A DNA stretch of 64,000 nucleotides from G963665925 sp963676345 (GTDB lineage Bacteria; Bacillota; Clostridia; Peptostreptococcales; Acidaminobacteraceae), in contig CAXXTS010000005.1 of NCBI GenBank assembly GCA_963676345.2, positions 1 to 64,000 on the forward strand, given 5' to 3'. The translations under genes and the position numbers were made by a program. This document shows positions 19,079-28,077 of the stretch, in pieces. Under the pieces are notes generated by a model. That model worked only from the letters and a program-made list of their open reading frames with translations, did not search any database and was not told where the DNA came from. How positions within the stretch are numbered: position 1 is the stretch's first letter; the number at the start of each line of letters is the position of its first letter.

Positions 19079-19159
19079 GCCTCCGGCGGCGCTGCCGGGG
19101 GCCTTAAACCCTTTTGGAAAAGGGCTTAAGAATCCCAAAACTTTTTGGTAAGCTTCGCC
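19079..19159. repeat. Intergenic palindromic repeat, copy 1
   Basis: Contains CCTCCGGCGGC, then a 13-bp dyad (19103-19115 CTTAAACCCTTTT and 19118-19130) with one mismatch that becomes a G-U pair in minus-strand RNA, then AAGAATCCCAAAACTTTTTGG. A second copy with the same order of parts is at 42905-42981. Both sit downstream of one minus-strand gene and upstream of another within an operon. I associate this element with Desulfovibrio genomes; its role may be RNA processing. Confidence 0.6.
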
Positions 19160-19184
19160 CTGTTTTTTTACAGAGCTTTAATTT

Positions 19185-20447
19185 TTATTTGCCAATTTTG
19201 GCTTTGTCGGCCAATTGCTGGCAGGCCATGGCAGTTGCCTTGGCATTCTTAGTCTTCAAGAACATTTCCATAACCTGTGCGAAGCCGCCCATGAAGGTTT
19301 CATTTGCTGCTGCGCCATGGGCAAGGGATGCAACCACACGGTCTTTACCGAAGTCCTTGGCTGCGGACTGCAGGTAGCCGTTGTATTTGCTCAGGTCGGT
19401 ATCCTTGCGGGCGGAGATGGAACCTTTGAGGGGGTTGAAGGTATCACTGCCTTCCTTGGAGCCGAGTACTTTCAGCCATGCAATAGCGTTGTCACGGTGG
19501 GGTGCGCCCTTGGGCAGACCGAAGGAGTCGGCGAGGAACATGAATTCACCTGCGGTATCAGGAGAAGCTGCCCAGCCGAAATCCTTTCCGGGAGCCATTT
19601 TCTTGGTAGTAACCATATAACCGGCTGCCCAGTCCCCCATGATGTTGAAGGCTGCGCGGCCGTCGATGACCATATCGGTAGCCTGCTGCCATGAAAGGGA
19701 AGCAGCGTCTTTGTTGGTGTACTGCAGCACCTTGCCGAAAAGTTCCCAGGCCTTGATTACTTCAGGGCTGTTAAATTTCAGCTTGCCGGACCAGAGTGCT
19801 TCCCAGTTGTCCGCTCCGAGTGAAGCCAGAGCAACTGATTCCCAAAGATGGTTGGCAGTCCAGTTCTGGGCCAGTGCGAGGGGAACTATGCCCTGCTTCT
19901 GAAGTTTGGGAGCGATTTTAAGGAAATCATCCCAGCTCTTGGGTGCTTCAACGCCCCATTTTTTCAGGTTGGCGGGGATGTACCACATTACGTTGGAACG
20001 GTGGATGTTTACCGGAACGGACCAGATACCCTTGTCAGTACCGATCAGTTTGACCAGACCTTTGGGGAATGCGTCCATCCAACCCTGTTCTTTGAACAGG
20101 AAAGTAAGGTCCTCCATGCGGTCGGCCTTAACCCAGGTACCGATGAGTTCCTGACCTGCGTGAACCTGAAAGCTGTCCGGCGGCTCACCACCGAGCATGC
20201 GGGTTTTGAGCACGGCCTTGGCGTTTACGCCGGAACCGCCGGTAACAGTGGCGTCAATAACTTTCACTTTAGGGTTCTGACCTTTGTAAATACCGATCAG
20301 GGCCTGCAGAGCAGGACCTTCGTCACCTGCCCACCAAGAGAAAATTTCAAGATCTCCTTTGAGCTCTTTGGCCTGCGAGACCTGCGGAACCGCAAGTAGC
20401 ATGACCGCCGCGAACACCAAGCAAAATTTAATCAGGGATTGTTTCAT
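19185..20447 (-). CDS. Sugar ABC transporter substrate-binding protein
   Basis: 420 residues with a cleavable signal peptide (FCLVFAAVMLLAVPQVSQA, cut before KEL) and the extracellular solute-binding family 1 fold (LEIFSWWAGDEGPALQALIG, FNIMGDWAAGYM, DSFGLPKGAP). It would capture a sugar in the periplasm and deliver it to the permeases at 17895 and 17052. The gene is separated from the permeases by 171 bases with hairpins, and from the ATPase gene by 147 bases holding an inverted repeat at 20519-20551. It resembles glucose/mannose and related monosaccharide binders of CUT1 systems, but specificity is not certain. Confidence 0.9.
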   Translation of the reverse strand: MKQSLIKFCLVFAAVMLLAVPQVSQAKELKGDLEIFSWWAGDEGPALQALIGIYKGQNPKVKVIDATVTGGSGVNAKAVLKTRMLGGEPPDSFQVHAGQELIGTWVKADRMEDLTFLFKEQGWMDAFPKGLVKLIGTDKGIWSVPVNIHRSNVMWYIPANLKKWGVEAPKSWDDFLKIAPKLQKQGIVPLALAQNWTANHLWESVALASLGADNWEALWSGKLKFNSPEVIKAWELFGKVLQYTNKDAASLSWQQATDMVIDGRAAFNIMGDWAAGYMVTTKKMAPGKDFGWAASPDTAGEFMFLADSFGLPKGAPHRDNAIAWLKVLGSKEGSDTFNPLKGSISARKDTDLSKYNGYLQSAAKDFGKDRVVASLAHGAAANETFMGGFAQVMEMFLKTKNAKATAMACQQLADKAKIGK

Positions 20448-20518
20448 TTTTCCTCCTAAATGTTAAACAATCTACTCTATCCTTAAGCCTTTATAATTCG
20501 TCGCTTTCAGAAGATTTT

Positions 20519-20551
20519 TACAGTAAATGTTTTTTATACAATATTACTGTA
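20519..20551. promoter_or_regulatory. Inverted repeat upstream of the sugar-binding protein gene
   Basis: Perfect 8-bp arms TACAGTAA (20519-20526) and TTACTGTA (20544-20551) separated by 17 AT-rich bases, centred about 88 bases upstream of the binding-protein start. It could be a pair of operator half-sites or an AT-rich hairpin. The motif partly matches the near-palindrome at 1995-2011 (both contain ACAGTAA). Confidence 0.4.
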
Positions 20552-20594
20552 GACGCTAAATCTTCATCAAAGCGAGTTCATCATTTAAAATCCG

Positions 20595-21692
20595 CTAATA
20601 AAGAGCCTCTTTCGTTTCAGGGTCGAAAAGAACCATGCGGTCGAATTCAAAACCGATGGGTACGGTTTCTCCGGGATGGGCTATGACCCTGCCTTCTACC
20701 TCGGCGATGAGTTCATTTTCACCGTCAATGATGATTTCGAGCAGGGAATGGGCGCCGAGAACTTCGGAAACCACGACTTCACCGCTGCACCACCAGTCTT
20801 TTGGCAGCCGCTCGATGTTGTCACCCATCTTGATGCAGTCGGGGCGCAGTCCGGCCAGAACTGCATCGCCGTCCTTGAGGTTCGGACCCTGATGATCTCC
20901 CACCGGGAATTTGGAGCTGCCTACCTCCACGAATCGTTTGCCATCGATGACTTTGTGCACCCCTTTAAGGATGTTCATAGGCGGGTTGCCGATGAACTGG
21001 GCAACGAAAACATTGTTCGGTTTTTCAAAGACTTCCACCGGAGAGCCAACCTGCTGTATATAGCCGTCCTTGAGGATGACAATGCGGTCGGCAAGGGTCA
21101 TGGCCTCGATCTGGTCGTGGGTTACGTAGATGGTGGTGGTCTTCAGCCGCATATGCATCTTGCGGAGTTCCATACGCATCTGGGTCCGCAATTGGGCATC
21201 AAGGTTGGAGAGTGGTTCGTCAAATAGAAATACATCCGGGTTGCGGACCATGGCCCGGCCCATGGCAACCCGCTGGCGCTGTCCACCGGAAAGTTCCGAT
21301 GGTTTGCGGTGCAGGTAGGGTTCCAGTTCGAGGATTTTGGCAACTTCATTTACGCGTTGTTTGATCTCGTCCTTGGTCCTTTTGTGCATTTTCAGAGAAA
21401 AGCCCATGTTTTCGGCAACGGTCATATGCGGGTAGAGGGCGTAGTTCTGGAAAACCATGGCTACGTTGCGGTCCTTGGGGGAAACATTAGTGACCACCCG
21501 TTCACCGATGTGGATATCTCCACCGCTGATGTCTTCAAGTCCGGCCACCATGCGCAACAGGGTGGACTTGCCGCATCCCGAAGGGCCGACCAGTACGATG
21601 AATTCGTTATCATTTACGGAAAGGTCCACACCGTGGATGACCTCGACAGAGCCATAACGTTTGATGACGTTCTTAAGTTCTACGTTTGCCAT
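20595..21692 (-). CDS. Sugar ABC transporter ATPase (MalK/UgpC/MsmK type)
   Basis: 365 residues. ATPase domain with Walker A GPSGCGKST (about residue 37), signature LSGGQRQRVAMGRAM, Walker B VFLFDEPLSNLDA and switch His in YVTHDQ, followed by the C-terminal TOBE/OB regulatory domain typical of MalK-type proteins. It energises the CUT1 sugar permeases encoded downstream. It lies 13 bases after galM in the galT-galK-lacI-galM-ATPase run and 147 bases before the binding-protein gene. MalK-type ATPases can serve several importers. Confidence 0.93.
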   Translation of the reverse strand: MANVELKNVIKRYGSVEVIHGVDLSVNDNEFIVLVGPSGCGKSTLLRMVAGLEDISGGDIHIGERVVTNVSPKDRNVAMVFQNYALYPHMTVAENMGFSLKMHKRTKDEIKQRVNEVAKILELEPYLHRKPSELSGGQRQRVAMGRAMVRNPDVFLFDEPLSNLDAQLRTQMRMELRKMHMRLKTTTIYVTHDQIEAMTLADRIVILKDGYIQQVGSPVEVFEKPNNVFVAQFIGNPPMNILKGVHKVIDGKRFVEVGSSKFPVGDHQGPNLKDGDAVLAGLRPDCIKMGDNIERLPKDWWCSGEVVVSEVLGAHSLLEIIIDGENELIAEVEGRVIAHPGETVPIGFEFDRMVLFDPETKEALY

Positions 21693-21705
21693 GCTTCATT
21701 TCGCC

Positions 21706-22743
21706 TTAATCGTTTTCAGGTACTGCAGTGAAGTTGCGGAACCTGTACTCGGTTGAATGATGGTATTTTTCTCCGGGATTAAGAATCACGGAGGGAAATT
21801 CGGGATGGTTGACCGCATCGGGGTAGCCCATGGGTTCTATGCAGAACCCGTAGCGCGGTCCGTATAGGCTGCCTTTTTTTCCTGCGGTTCCGGGAGCTAT
21901 GCCGTCTGCAGTGTAAAGCTGCATTCCGGGCTGTGTGGTGAGGATTTCCATTTCCAGACCTGATTCATTACAACGCCCGATTGCTGCCGGAACAAGTTCT
22001 CCTTGCTCATTGTCCAGAACATAAAAGCGGTCCTGTGCAGTGTTACCCAGCGGAGTAAATTGTGTGAAATCAGCAGCAGTGCCGGAAATATTGTTAATCT
22101 CGCCTGTGGGGATCATGGCTTTGTCGGTGGCGGCTGATTTGATTGCGTGAAGCTTTAATTCATGGCTGCTGATTCCGCATCCGTTCCCGTTGAGATTAAA
22201 GTAGGGATGGCCGGTCATGTTCAGCGGGGTTGGCTGGTCGGTAATGGCCCGGTAGTCTATGCGCAGGGTAGTGCCTTTCAGTGTAAAGGTGGTTTCAACA
22301 AGAAGGTTGCCGGGGTAGCCATTGGTTCCGTCCGGGGAGTGCAGCGAAAGGGTAATGGCCGGAGCTTCATCGTTCCGGTTGCAGGCTGCAATTTCCCATA
22401 CCCGGCTGCTGAATCCGTTTTTGCCGCCATGCAGGTGGTTTGGTCCTTCATTGCTGTCCAGCCTGATCTTTTGACTGTCAAGATTAAAACTTGCATTGGA
22501 AATCCGTCCGGCAACCCGTCCCACGGTAGCTCCCATGTAGTTGCCGTCATTCATGTACTCTTCCAGTGAATCAAAGCCGAGCACGACATCTATCGTGTTG
22601 TCTTTCCTCGGTATTTCCAGCCCGATCAGGGCGGCTCCGAAGGTGGAGATGTCCGCTTTACAGCCGGAGCTGTTTTTCAGGGTGAAGAGCTGCACTTCTG
22701 CTCCGGCGGGGGTAAAACCCCATGATCTGCAGGAAACTCCCAT
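21706..22743 (-). CDS. galM: Aldose 1-epimerase (galactose mutarotase)
   Basis: 345 residues. Family motifs are present: ATVGRVAGRI, NHLHGGKNGFSSRVW with the catalytic His, MTGHPYFNLNG with the second His, and the catalytic Glu region FCIEPMGYPDAVNHPEFP. The enzyme interconverts alpha and beta anomers of galactose or glucose in the cytoplasm, feeding GalK. Its ATG overlaps the last base of the lacI-type gene stop, so the two are coupled. Part of a Leloir-pathway operon; galE is not in the window. Confidence 0.9.
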   Translation of the reverse strand: MGVSCRSWGFTPAGAEVQLFTLKNSSGCKADISTFGAALIGLEIPRKDNTIDVVLGFDSLEEYMNDGNYMGATVGRVAGRISNASFNLDSQKIRLDSNEGPNHLHGGKNGFSSRVWEIAACNRNDEAPAITLSLHSPDGTNGYPGNLLVETTFTLKGTTLRIDYRAITDQPTPLNMTGHPYFNLNGNGCGISSHELKLHAIKSAATDKAMIPTGEINNISGTAADFTQFTPLGNTAQDRFYVLDNEQGELVPAAIGRCNESGLEMEILTTQPGMQLYTADGIAPGTAGKKGSLYGPRYGFCIEPMGYPDAVNHPEFPSVILNPGEKYHHSTEYRFRNFTAVPEND

Positions 22744-23765
22744 TACTTGCTCTCCTTGTAGCTCGAGCCCCGGATGAGTAGCTCGGTTTCAAGAGTAATG
22801 GTTTCGGGCCTGAAATTTTCTTTTTCCTTAAGTTGCTTGAACAGAAGAGTGGCCGCAGTTTTACCCATCTTGAAGGCAGGCTGGGCTACGGAAGTCAGCG
22901 CCGGTTCGATGAGTGCTGATTCCGGTGAACCGGAGAATCCAGCCAAAGCAATGTCATCGGGGATGCGCCAGCCGGCCTCTCGAAAACGGCAGAATGCACC
23001 TACCGCTACGGGGTCGTTGATACACAGCACTGCGTCCGGGGGATTGTCCATTTTCAGGTATTCTTCGGCTCCGGCTTTACCATTGCTGCCCCGGCAGCCT
23101 CCGATGTTGACGTTGAGTTCCGGGTAAAAGGTAACGTTGTGATTCTTGAGAGCCTGCAGATAACCGTTGAAGCGCAACCGGTTCATGGAAATACCTTCGC
23201 TTCCGGCAAGGAAGCCGATACGCTTGTAGCCCCGGTCAATGAGATGGGAAGTCATCCGGTAGGACGCCCGGAAATCATCAATGACCACCTTCCCGGTGTC
23301 CAGCTCATCCACAACCCGGTCAAACTGGACCAGCGGGATGGATTGGCGCATCACAGCGCGCATGTGGTCAAAAGTCGTTGTCTCCAGAGATATGGCCATG
23401 AGAATTCCGGCCACCCTGTTGGCAGCAAGGGCCTTGGTAGTCATGATCTCCCGCTGCAGGGTCTCGTTGGACTGGCAGACCATGATGATATGCCCGGCGT
23501 TGTAGGCCACTTCTTCAATACCGCTGATTACTGTGGCAAAAAAATTGTGCCGAATTTCAGGGACAATAACCCCGATTACCTTGCTGCTTTGCTTTTTAAG
23601 GCTCTGGGCGATGGGGTTGGGCTGATAGCCGTATTTGTCCGCAGCTTCCATGACGCTCTTTTTGGTCTTGTCGCTGATGTCCGGATGGTCATGCAGGGCA
23701 CGTGACACTGTGGATGCAGAAATGCCCAGTTTGCGGGCGAGGTCTTTGAGAGTCATGTGTCCCAT
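22743..23765 (-). CDS. LacI family transcriptional regulator
   Basis: 340 residues from ATG 23765, which starts one base after the galK stop. An upstream in-frame extension to 23834 would run inside galK and was not used. N-terminal helix-turn-helix LKDLARKLGISASTVSRAL with hinge YQPNPIAQSLKK, then the periplasmic-binding-like effector domain (VIGVIVPEIRHNFFATVISGIE, DAVLCINDPVAVGAF). It sits between galK and galM, so it very likely controls this operon through the operator at 26192-26205, responding to a sugar or sugar phosphate. Whether it is GalR-like in ligand is inferred. Confidence 0.92.
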   Translation of the reverse strand: MGHMTLKDLARKLGISASTVSRALHDHPDISDKTKKSVMEAADKYGYQPNPIAQSLKKQSSKVIGVIVPEIRHNFFATVISGIEEVAYNAGHIIMVCQSNETLQREIMTTKALAANRVAGILMAISLETTTFDHMRAVMRQSIPLVQFDRVVDELDTGKVVIDDFRASYRMTSHLIDRGYKRIGFLAGSEGISMNRLRFNGYLQALKNHNVTFYPELNVNIGGCRGSNGKAGAEEYLKMDNPPDAVLCINDPVAVGAFCRFREAGWRIPDDIALAGFSGSPESALIEPALTSVAQPAFKMGKTAATLLFKQLKEKENFRPETITLETELLIRGSSYKESK

Positions 23766-23766
23766 G

Positions 23767-25095
23767 CTACGATTCCGTCCTATTTTCAGGGATGTCCAGA
23801 AATTCATTGCCCGGCTGACGGATCGAAAGTTCAATGACTGAATCTAATCCGAAAACCTTTTCCATGGAATGGCAGTACCGGGTGAAATCAGACTCATGAA
23901 CATAGGCTTGGACTGTCCCGGCAAATCCGCCGCCGTGAACCCGTGCCACCCCATGTGAGCCGAGAATCAGTTCCGTAAGAGTCAAGGCCAGCGGGATAGG
24001 CTGGCGTTTGGGCGTGGTGGGACTGTAGCAGTTTTGCAGCAGATCACTGGACGAATGCCCGGATTCAGCAACAAGCCGCAGGAATTCGTCCATATCACCA
24101 CCTTGCAGGGCTTCGGCCTGCTTTAATGCCCGTTTATCCTCCCAGAGAAAATGAAATAACCTGAGTACCGCCCGGTCCCCGGCAGCTTCCCGAATGCGGT
24201 CTATATTTTTTAGAATCTGATTCATGGTCAGTCCTTTGGCCTGATCATGGCCACAGCATTTTGCTGCCAGAAACATCTCTTCCGGAATAGCTGCATAATC
24301 GGGGGTCAGGTCCGCGTGACTCCCTCCGGTATCAATTACACAGAGCCGATATCCGGTCCCGTAAAATCCATGGGAGATGTTGTCCGTATTAAATCCCGGA
24401 TTGACACGGGTAACTCCCGGATTGGTCGGATCAGAAAAATCAATGGACAGGATGCCTTCGTATGAACTTGCCATCTGGTCCATGAATCCACATGGCTTAT
24501 TGAAATGTATGTTTTCAGCGTGTTTGGCTGCATTTGCAATTTCGAGAGAGCTGACAGTTCTTTCATTATAAAGGTAACTGAAAATTCGACCTGTCAGGAC
24601 TTCGAAGGCTGCTGAGGAGCTAAGCCCTGCCCCAGCGGGGATGGAGCTGTTTACGCATGCGTTGAAGCCCCCGGTTTTCAGCCCTTGCTTGCGGAATCCG
24701 TCGGCAACGCCGCGTATAATTGCCGCGCTTGTTTCTTCTTCCTCTTTGCGGGGGGCGGTGTCCGAAATATCGATGTTGATCGGGTTGTAGCCTTCGGAAA
24801 GGATAGTCACTTTATTGTTTTCCGCTTTGGAAAACGCGGCAAGGCAGTCAAGATTAACAGCCGCTGCCAGCACATGGCCGTGGTTGTGGTCAGTGTGGTT
24901 GCCGCCCATTTCGGTCCGGCCCGGAGCACTGGCAAAGCAGATATTGTTGCGGCCGAAATTTTCAAGCATGCAGTGCAGAAGACTGGACATGCGGTCACGT
25001 GAATCATCGATTCTGGCACTGGAATGAATATGGCTGAAAATTTGGTCAAATCCGCCTTGATCCAGATATTTGCGGTATGCCGCCAAAGAATGCAT
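23767..25095 (-). CDS. galK: Galactokinase
   Basis: 442 residues from ATG 25095 (GGAAGG upstream). GHMP kinase with galactokinase signature region PGRTEMGGNHTDHNHG and ATP loop SIPAGAGLSSSAAFE; C-terminal GHMP motif GVARVHGGGFAGTVQAYV. It phosphorylates galactose at C1. The GGNHTDHN version of the signature, rather than GEHTDY, is the form I know from several anaerobes. It follows galT by one base and precedes lacI by one base, so the operon is tightly packed. Longer open frame up to 25197 rejected because it overlaps galT and lacks a ribosome site. Confidence 0.93.
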   Translation of the reverse strand: MHSLAAYRKYLDQGGFDQIFSHIHSSARIDDSRDRMSSLLHCMLENFGRNNICFASAPGRTEMGGNHTDHNHGHVLAAAVNLDCLAAFSKAENNKVTILSEGYNPINIDISDTAPRKEEEETSAAIIRGVADGFRKQGLKTGGFNACVNSSIPAGAGLSSSAAFEVLTGRIFSYLYNERTVSSLEIANAAKHAENIHFNKPCGFMDQMASSYEGILSIDFSDPTNPGVTRVNPGFNTDNISHGFYGTGYRLCVIDTGGSHADLTPDYAAIPEEMFLAAKCCGHDQAKGLTMNQILKNIDRIREAAGDRAVLRLFHFLWEDKRALKQAEALQGGDMDEFLRLVAESGHSSSDLLQNCYSPTTPKRQPIPLALTLTELILGSHGVARVHGGGFAGTVQAYVHESDFTRYCHSMEKVFGLDSVIELSIRQPGNEFLDIPENRTES

Positions 25096-25096
25096 G

Positions 25097-26146
25097 TTAT
25101 CCTTCCCGGTCCATATAATGTGTGTCCGGAAGCTCACGCAGCCGTTGAGCACTCTGTTCGGCGGTGATGTCCCGCTGGGGCATGCCCAGCATTTCAAAGC
25201 CGACCATGAATTTTTTTACTGTGGCTGAGCGCAGCAGGGGCGGGTAATAGTGGATGTGCCAGTGCCAATGATCGGCTGTTCCGTTCCGCGTCGGCCGTTG
25301 GTGTATTCCCATGGAATAAGGGAAAGACGTCTCGAAAAGATTATCAAAACGGATGCCCATGCGTACCAGTGCATCTGCAAGGTCATCACGCTGCCCCGGA
25401 TTCATTTCGTTAATTGCACCCATATGGGGTTTGGGCAGCAGCATTGTTTCAAAAGGCCATACAGCCCAGAAAGGAACAAGGGCGACAAAGGAATCGTTTT
25501 CGAAAATTACTCTTTCCTTGTTTTCAAGCTCCCGCTCAACATAAGCGCAGAGCAGGCATTTCCCTTTATTCTCAAGATATTCCCGCTGCCGGTCGTCTTC
25601 TGTTGCCGGGATGACCGGAACTGAACGTGTGGCCCAGATTTGTCCGTGTGGATGGGGATTGGAGCAGCCCATGATGTCGCCCCGGTTTTCAAAAATCTGC
25701 ACATATCCAATGTCTTCACGCGTACCCAGTTCTTCATACTGGGCACACCATGTGTCTATTACTTTGCGAACCGCTTCGGGCTTCATGCGTGAAATGGTCA
25801 GGTCATGGCGGGGGGAAAAGCAGACCACCCGGCAGGTGCCGCTTTCCGGATCGATTCTGAAAAGGCCGTCGTTATCGTTGAAATCGTCCACTGATTCATT
25901 GAGCAGGGCCGGAAAGTCGTTATCAAAAACAAAAACATCTTGATATTCAGGGTTGGCTGCGCCTTGATTGCGGGTGTTTCCGGGGCAGAGGTAACACTTG
26001 TCATCGTATGCAGGCAGGGTGTTGGGTGCAGGTTTTTCCTGCTTGCCCTGCCATGGGCGTTTGGTGCGGTGCGGCGAAACAAGCACCCATTCTCCGGTCA
26101 GGGGATTGTACCTTTTATGCGGATAGTCCTGAAATTCTTTATTCAT
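25097..26146 (-). CDS. galT: Galactose-1-phosphate uridylyltransferase
   Basis: 349 residues. Contains the active-site HPH triad in CSNPHPHGQIWA, zinc-ligand region CYLCPGNTRN, N-terminal RYNPLTGEWVLVSPHR and the C-terminal HWHIHYYPP metal site. It swaps galactose-1-phosphate and UDP-glucose in the Leloir pathway. First gene of the galT-galK-lacI-galM-ATPase operon; the promoter and operator lie in the 227-base gap upstream. No galE is seen in the window, so UDP-galactose epimerase must be encoded elsewhere. Confidence 0.94.
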   Translation of the reverse strand: MNKEFQDYPHKRYNPLTGEWVLVSPHRTKRPWQGKQEKPAPNTLPAYDDKCYLCPGNTRNQGAANPEYQDVFVFDNDFPALLNESVDDFNDNDGLFRIDPESGTCRVVCFSPRHDLTISRMKPEAVRKVIDTWCAQYEELGTREDIGYVQIFENRGDIMGCSNPHPHGQIWATRSVPVIPATEDDRQREYLENKGKCLLCAYVERELENKERVIFENDSFVALVPFWAVWPFETMLLPKPHMGAINEMNPGQRDDLADALVRMGIRFDNLFETSFPYSMGIHQRPTRNGTADHWHWHIHYYPPLLRSATVKKFMVGFEMLGMPQRDITAEQSAQRLRELPDTHYMDREG

Positions 26147-26191
26147 TACTGTTCCCTGTATTTTCTTTTCTCCGGTTTCTGCAAACGTAAC

Positions 26192-26237
26192 CGCAAACGT
26201 TTTCGAAAATATTGCCTTAAGAGACTTATCTTGTCAA
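26192..26237 (-). promoter_or_regulatory. galT promoter with LacI-type operator
   Basis: On the minus strand a perfect -35 box TTGACA (26237-26232) is followed after 17 bases by a weak -10 CAATAT (26214-26209). Directly after it lies CGCAAACGTTTTCG (+ strand 26192-26205), a LacI-family operator with an 8-bp perfect core AAACGTTT, placed over the expected start point. A second half-site GCAAACGT lies at 26181-26188. Position and sequence suit classic repression by the LacI-type protein of the same operon. Confidence 0.7.
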
Positions 26238-26373
26238 TAAGTGCATGGGGAAATGTATTGTCACTGCTTACCGTGAGCATAGATCTTTTTTAGGCAAGGT
26301 TGTCATACTTGGATGAAAGGTGTTAAAATCAGGGCGAAGTGATTTTTTGCACTGTTTTTACATCGGAGGGGGT

Positions 26374-28077
26374 ATGCAGCTTTCCCGAATGATTGATTTG
26401 GCCCGTGGTACTGGCCGCGCTGATTTGGTTATCCGCAACTGCCGGGTGGTCAATGTGCTTAGCGGGGAGATTCACGAGGCTGACGTAGGGATCGCGGAAG
26501 GCGTTTTTCTCGGATTTGGTGCTTATGATGCTGAACGGGAATATGATGGCGGGGGCCGTTTCCTGCTGCCGGGGTTGGTGGAAGGGCATATCCATATAGA
26601 ATCGACCCTTCTGACCCCGCCGCGATTTGCGCAGGCCGTGGCTGCTCATGGAACTGCTGCCGTGGTCTGTGATCCGCATGAAATAGCCAATGTACTGGGC
26701 CGTGCCGGTGTGGAGTATATGCTCAAGAGTTCTCGTGACCTCCCTGTCGCCATATTTTTTATGTTTCCTTCCTGTGTGCCCGCTACCGCTCTGGAGGATT
26801 CCGGTGCCCGGCTCAGCGCTGTGGACGTGGAGACTTTCATGCGGCTTTACCCGGACAGGATGCTAGGGTTGGCCGAAATGATGAATTTCCCTGGAGTCCT
26901 TTTTAATGACCCGGAGGTGCTTTCAAAGCTTGCGGCAGCTAAAGGACGTGTAATTGACGGACATGCCCCGTTGCTTTCCGGGCTTGATCTGAATGCCTAT
27001 GTGCTGGCCGGACCGCGTAGTGACCATGAATGCTCCAATGTTTCAGAGGCGAGGGAAAAGTTGCGTGCGGGAATGCATCTGATGATGCGTGAAGGCTCTC
27101 TTGAGCGGAATATGGAAGATTTGCTCGGGGTGGTAAACGAGTTCAACGGACATAACATTTCCATAGTTACCGACGATCGCAATGTGCTGGACCTGCGTGA
27201 GAACGGACATCTTGACTACGGTCTGCGCCGGGCCGTGGCCCTTGGGCTGGATCCGCTCAGGGCGGTGCAGATGGTTTCCATAAATCCGGCCCGCTATTTC
27301 GGTTTGAGCGGTTACGGGGCAATAGGACCTGGATACCGGGCCAATTGTTTTCTGGTGGATGATCTCAAGGACTTTGCCATCCATGAAGTTTTCCTGAACG
27401 GACTGACTCTGGATGAACATAGTTTTGAATCAGGTAACGGCCTGCCCTCCCGCAGTTCTATGCATGTGGGTTCCGAAATTGATGCGAACATGTTCGTACC
27501 GGAAAAGGGCAGCGGCAAGATCAGGGTTATCGGCACTGCTCGCGGCCAGTTGCTGACTGATAATCTGGAGTTGGAGCCTTCGCTTGAAGACGGAATTCCG
27601 GTTGCCGACCCAGCCCGTGACATCTGCAAACTTACAGTCATCGAGCGCCACCGGGCTACAGGTCATTGTGCTACGGGATTTGTGCGCGGATTGGGGCTTT
27701 CCCTAGGGGCGATTGCAGGGACCGTGGCCCACGATTCCCATAACCTGATTGTTGCAGGAATGAATGATAGGGATATGGTGCTTGCCGCTCGGGAGACAGT
27801 ACGCATGGGTGGCGGTTTTGCGGTTGTCAGGGACGGAAATGTGCTGGCTGCATTGCCCCTGCCTGTGGCCGGACTTATGAGTGACAAAGGGCTTGATGAA
27901 ATGGTCGAAGGAGTGCAGGAGCTTAACCGGGCTACACAGCAGTTGGGATGTTCTTACAATCCCTTTATGCTGATTTCATTTCTGGCCCTTCCTGTAATCC
28001 CCAGCCTGAAACTTACAGACCGGGGATTGGTGGATGTGGATAAGTTTGATTTTACCGGGTTGTGGGTAGAATCTTAG
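26374..28077 (+). CDS. ade: Adenine deaminase
   Basis: 567 residues from ATG 26374, chosen because GGAGG lies just before it; the open frame begins at 26320. Amidohydrolase family with the metal motif GLVEGHIHIEST, a conserved DGHAPLLSG and the C-terminal Ade domain (GGGFAVVRDGNVLAALPLPVAGLMSD). It turns adenine into hypoxanthine and ammonia using Mn/Fe, for purine salvage or nitrogen supply. Its stop overlaps by 4 bases the stop of the convergent aldehyde oxidoreductase gene. No purine riboswitch was seen upstream. Confidence 0.92.
   Translation: MQLSRMIDLARGTGRADLVIRNCRVVNVLSGEIHEADVGIAEGVFLGFGAYDAEREYDGGGRFLLPGLVEGHIHIESTLLTPPRFAQAVAAHGTAAVVCDPHEIANVLGRAGVEYMLKSSRDLPVAIFFMFPSCVPATALEDSGARLSAVDVETFMRLYPDRMLGLAEMMNFPGVLFNDPEVLSKLAAAKGRVIDGHAPLLSGLDLNAYVLAGPRSDHECSNVSEAREKLRAGMHLMMREGSLERNMEDLLGVVNEFNGHNISIVTDDRNVLDLRENGHLDYGLRRAVALGLDPLRAVQMVSINPARYFGLSGYGAIGPGYRANCFLVDDLKDFAIHEVFLNGLTLDEHSFESGNGLPSRSSMHVGSEIDANMFVPEKGSGKIRVIGTARGQLLTDNLELEPSLEDGIPVADPARDICKLTVIERHRATGHCATGFVRGLGLSLGAIAGTVAHDSHNLIVAGMNDRDMVLAARETVRMGGGFAVVRDGNVLAALPLPVAGLMSDKGLDEMVEGVQELNRATQQLGCSYNPFMLISFLALPVIPSLKLTDRGLVDVDKFDFTGLWVES

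Noticed and set aside
19079..19159. Insertion sequence end or CRISPR repeat
   Set aside because: No transposase, target duplications or regular repeat-spacer array; two dispersed copies fit an intergenic palindrome better.
26147..26373. Possible purine riboswitch before ade
   Set aside because: No conserved core or paired stems of a purine aptamer could be found; only a promoter-like TTGTCA and the galT operator.
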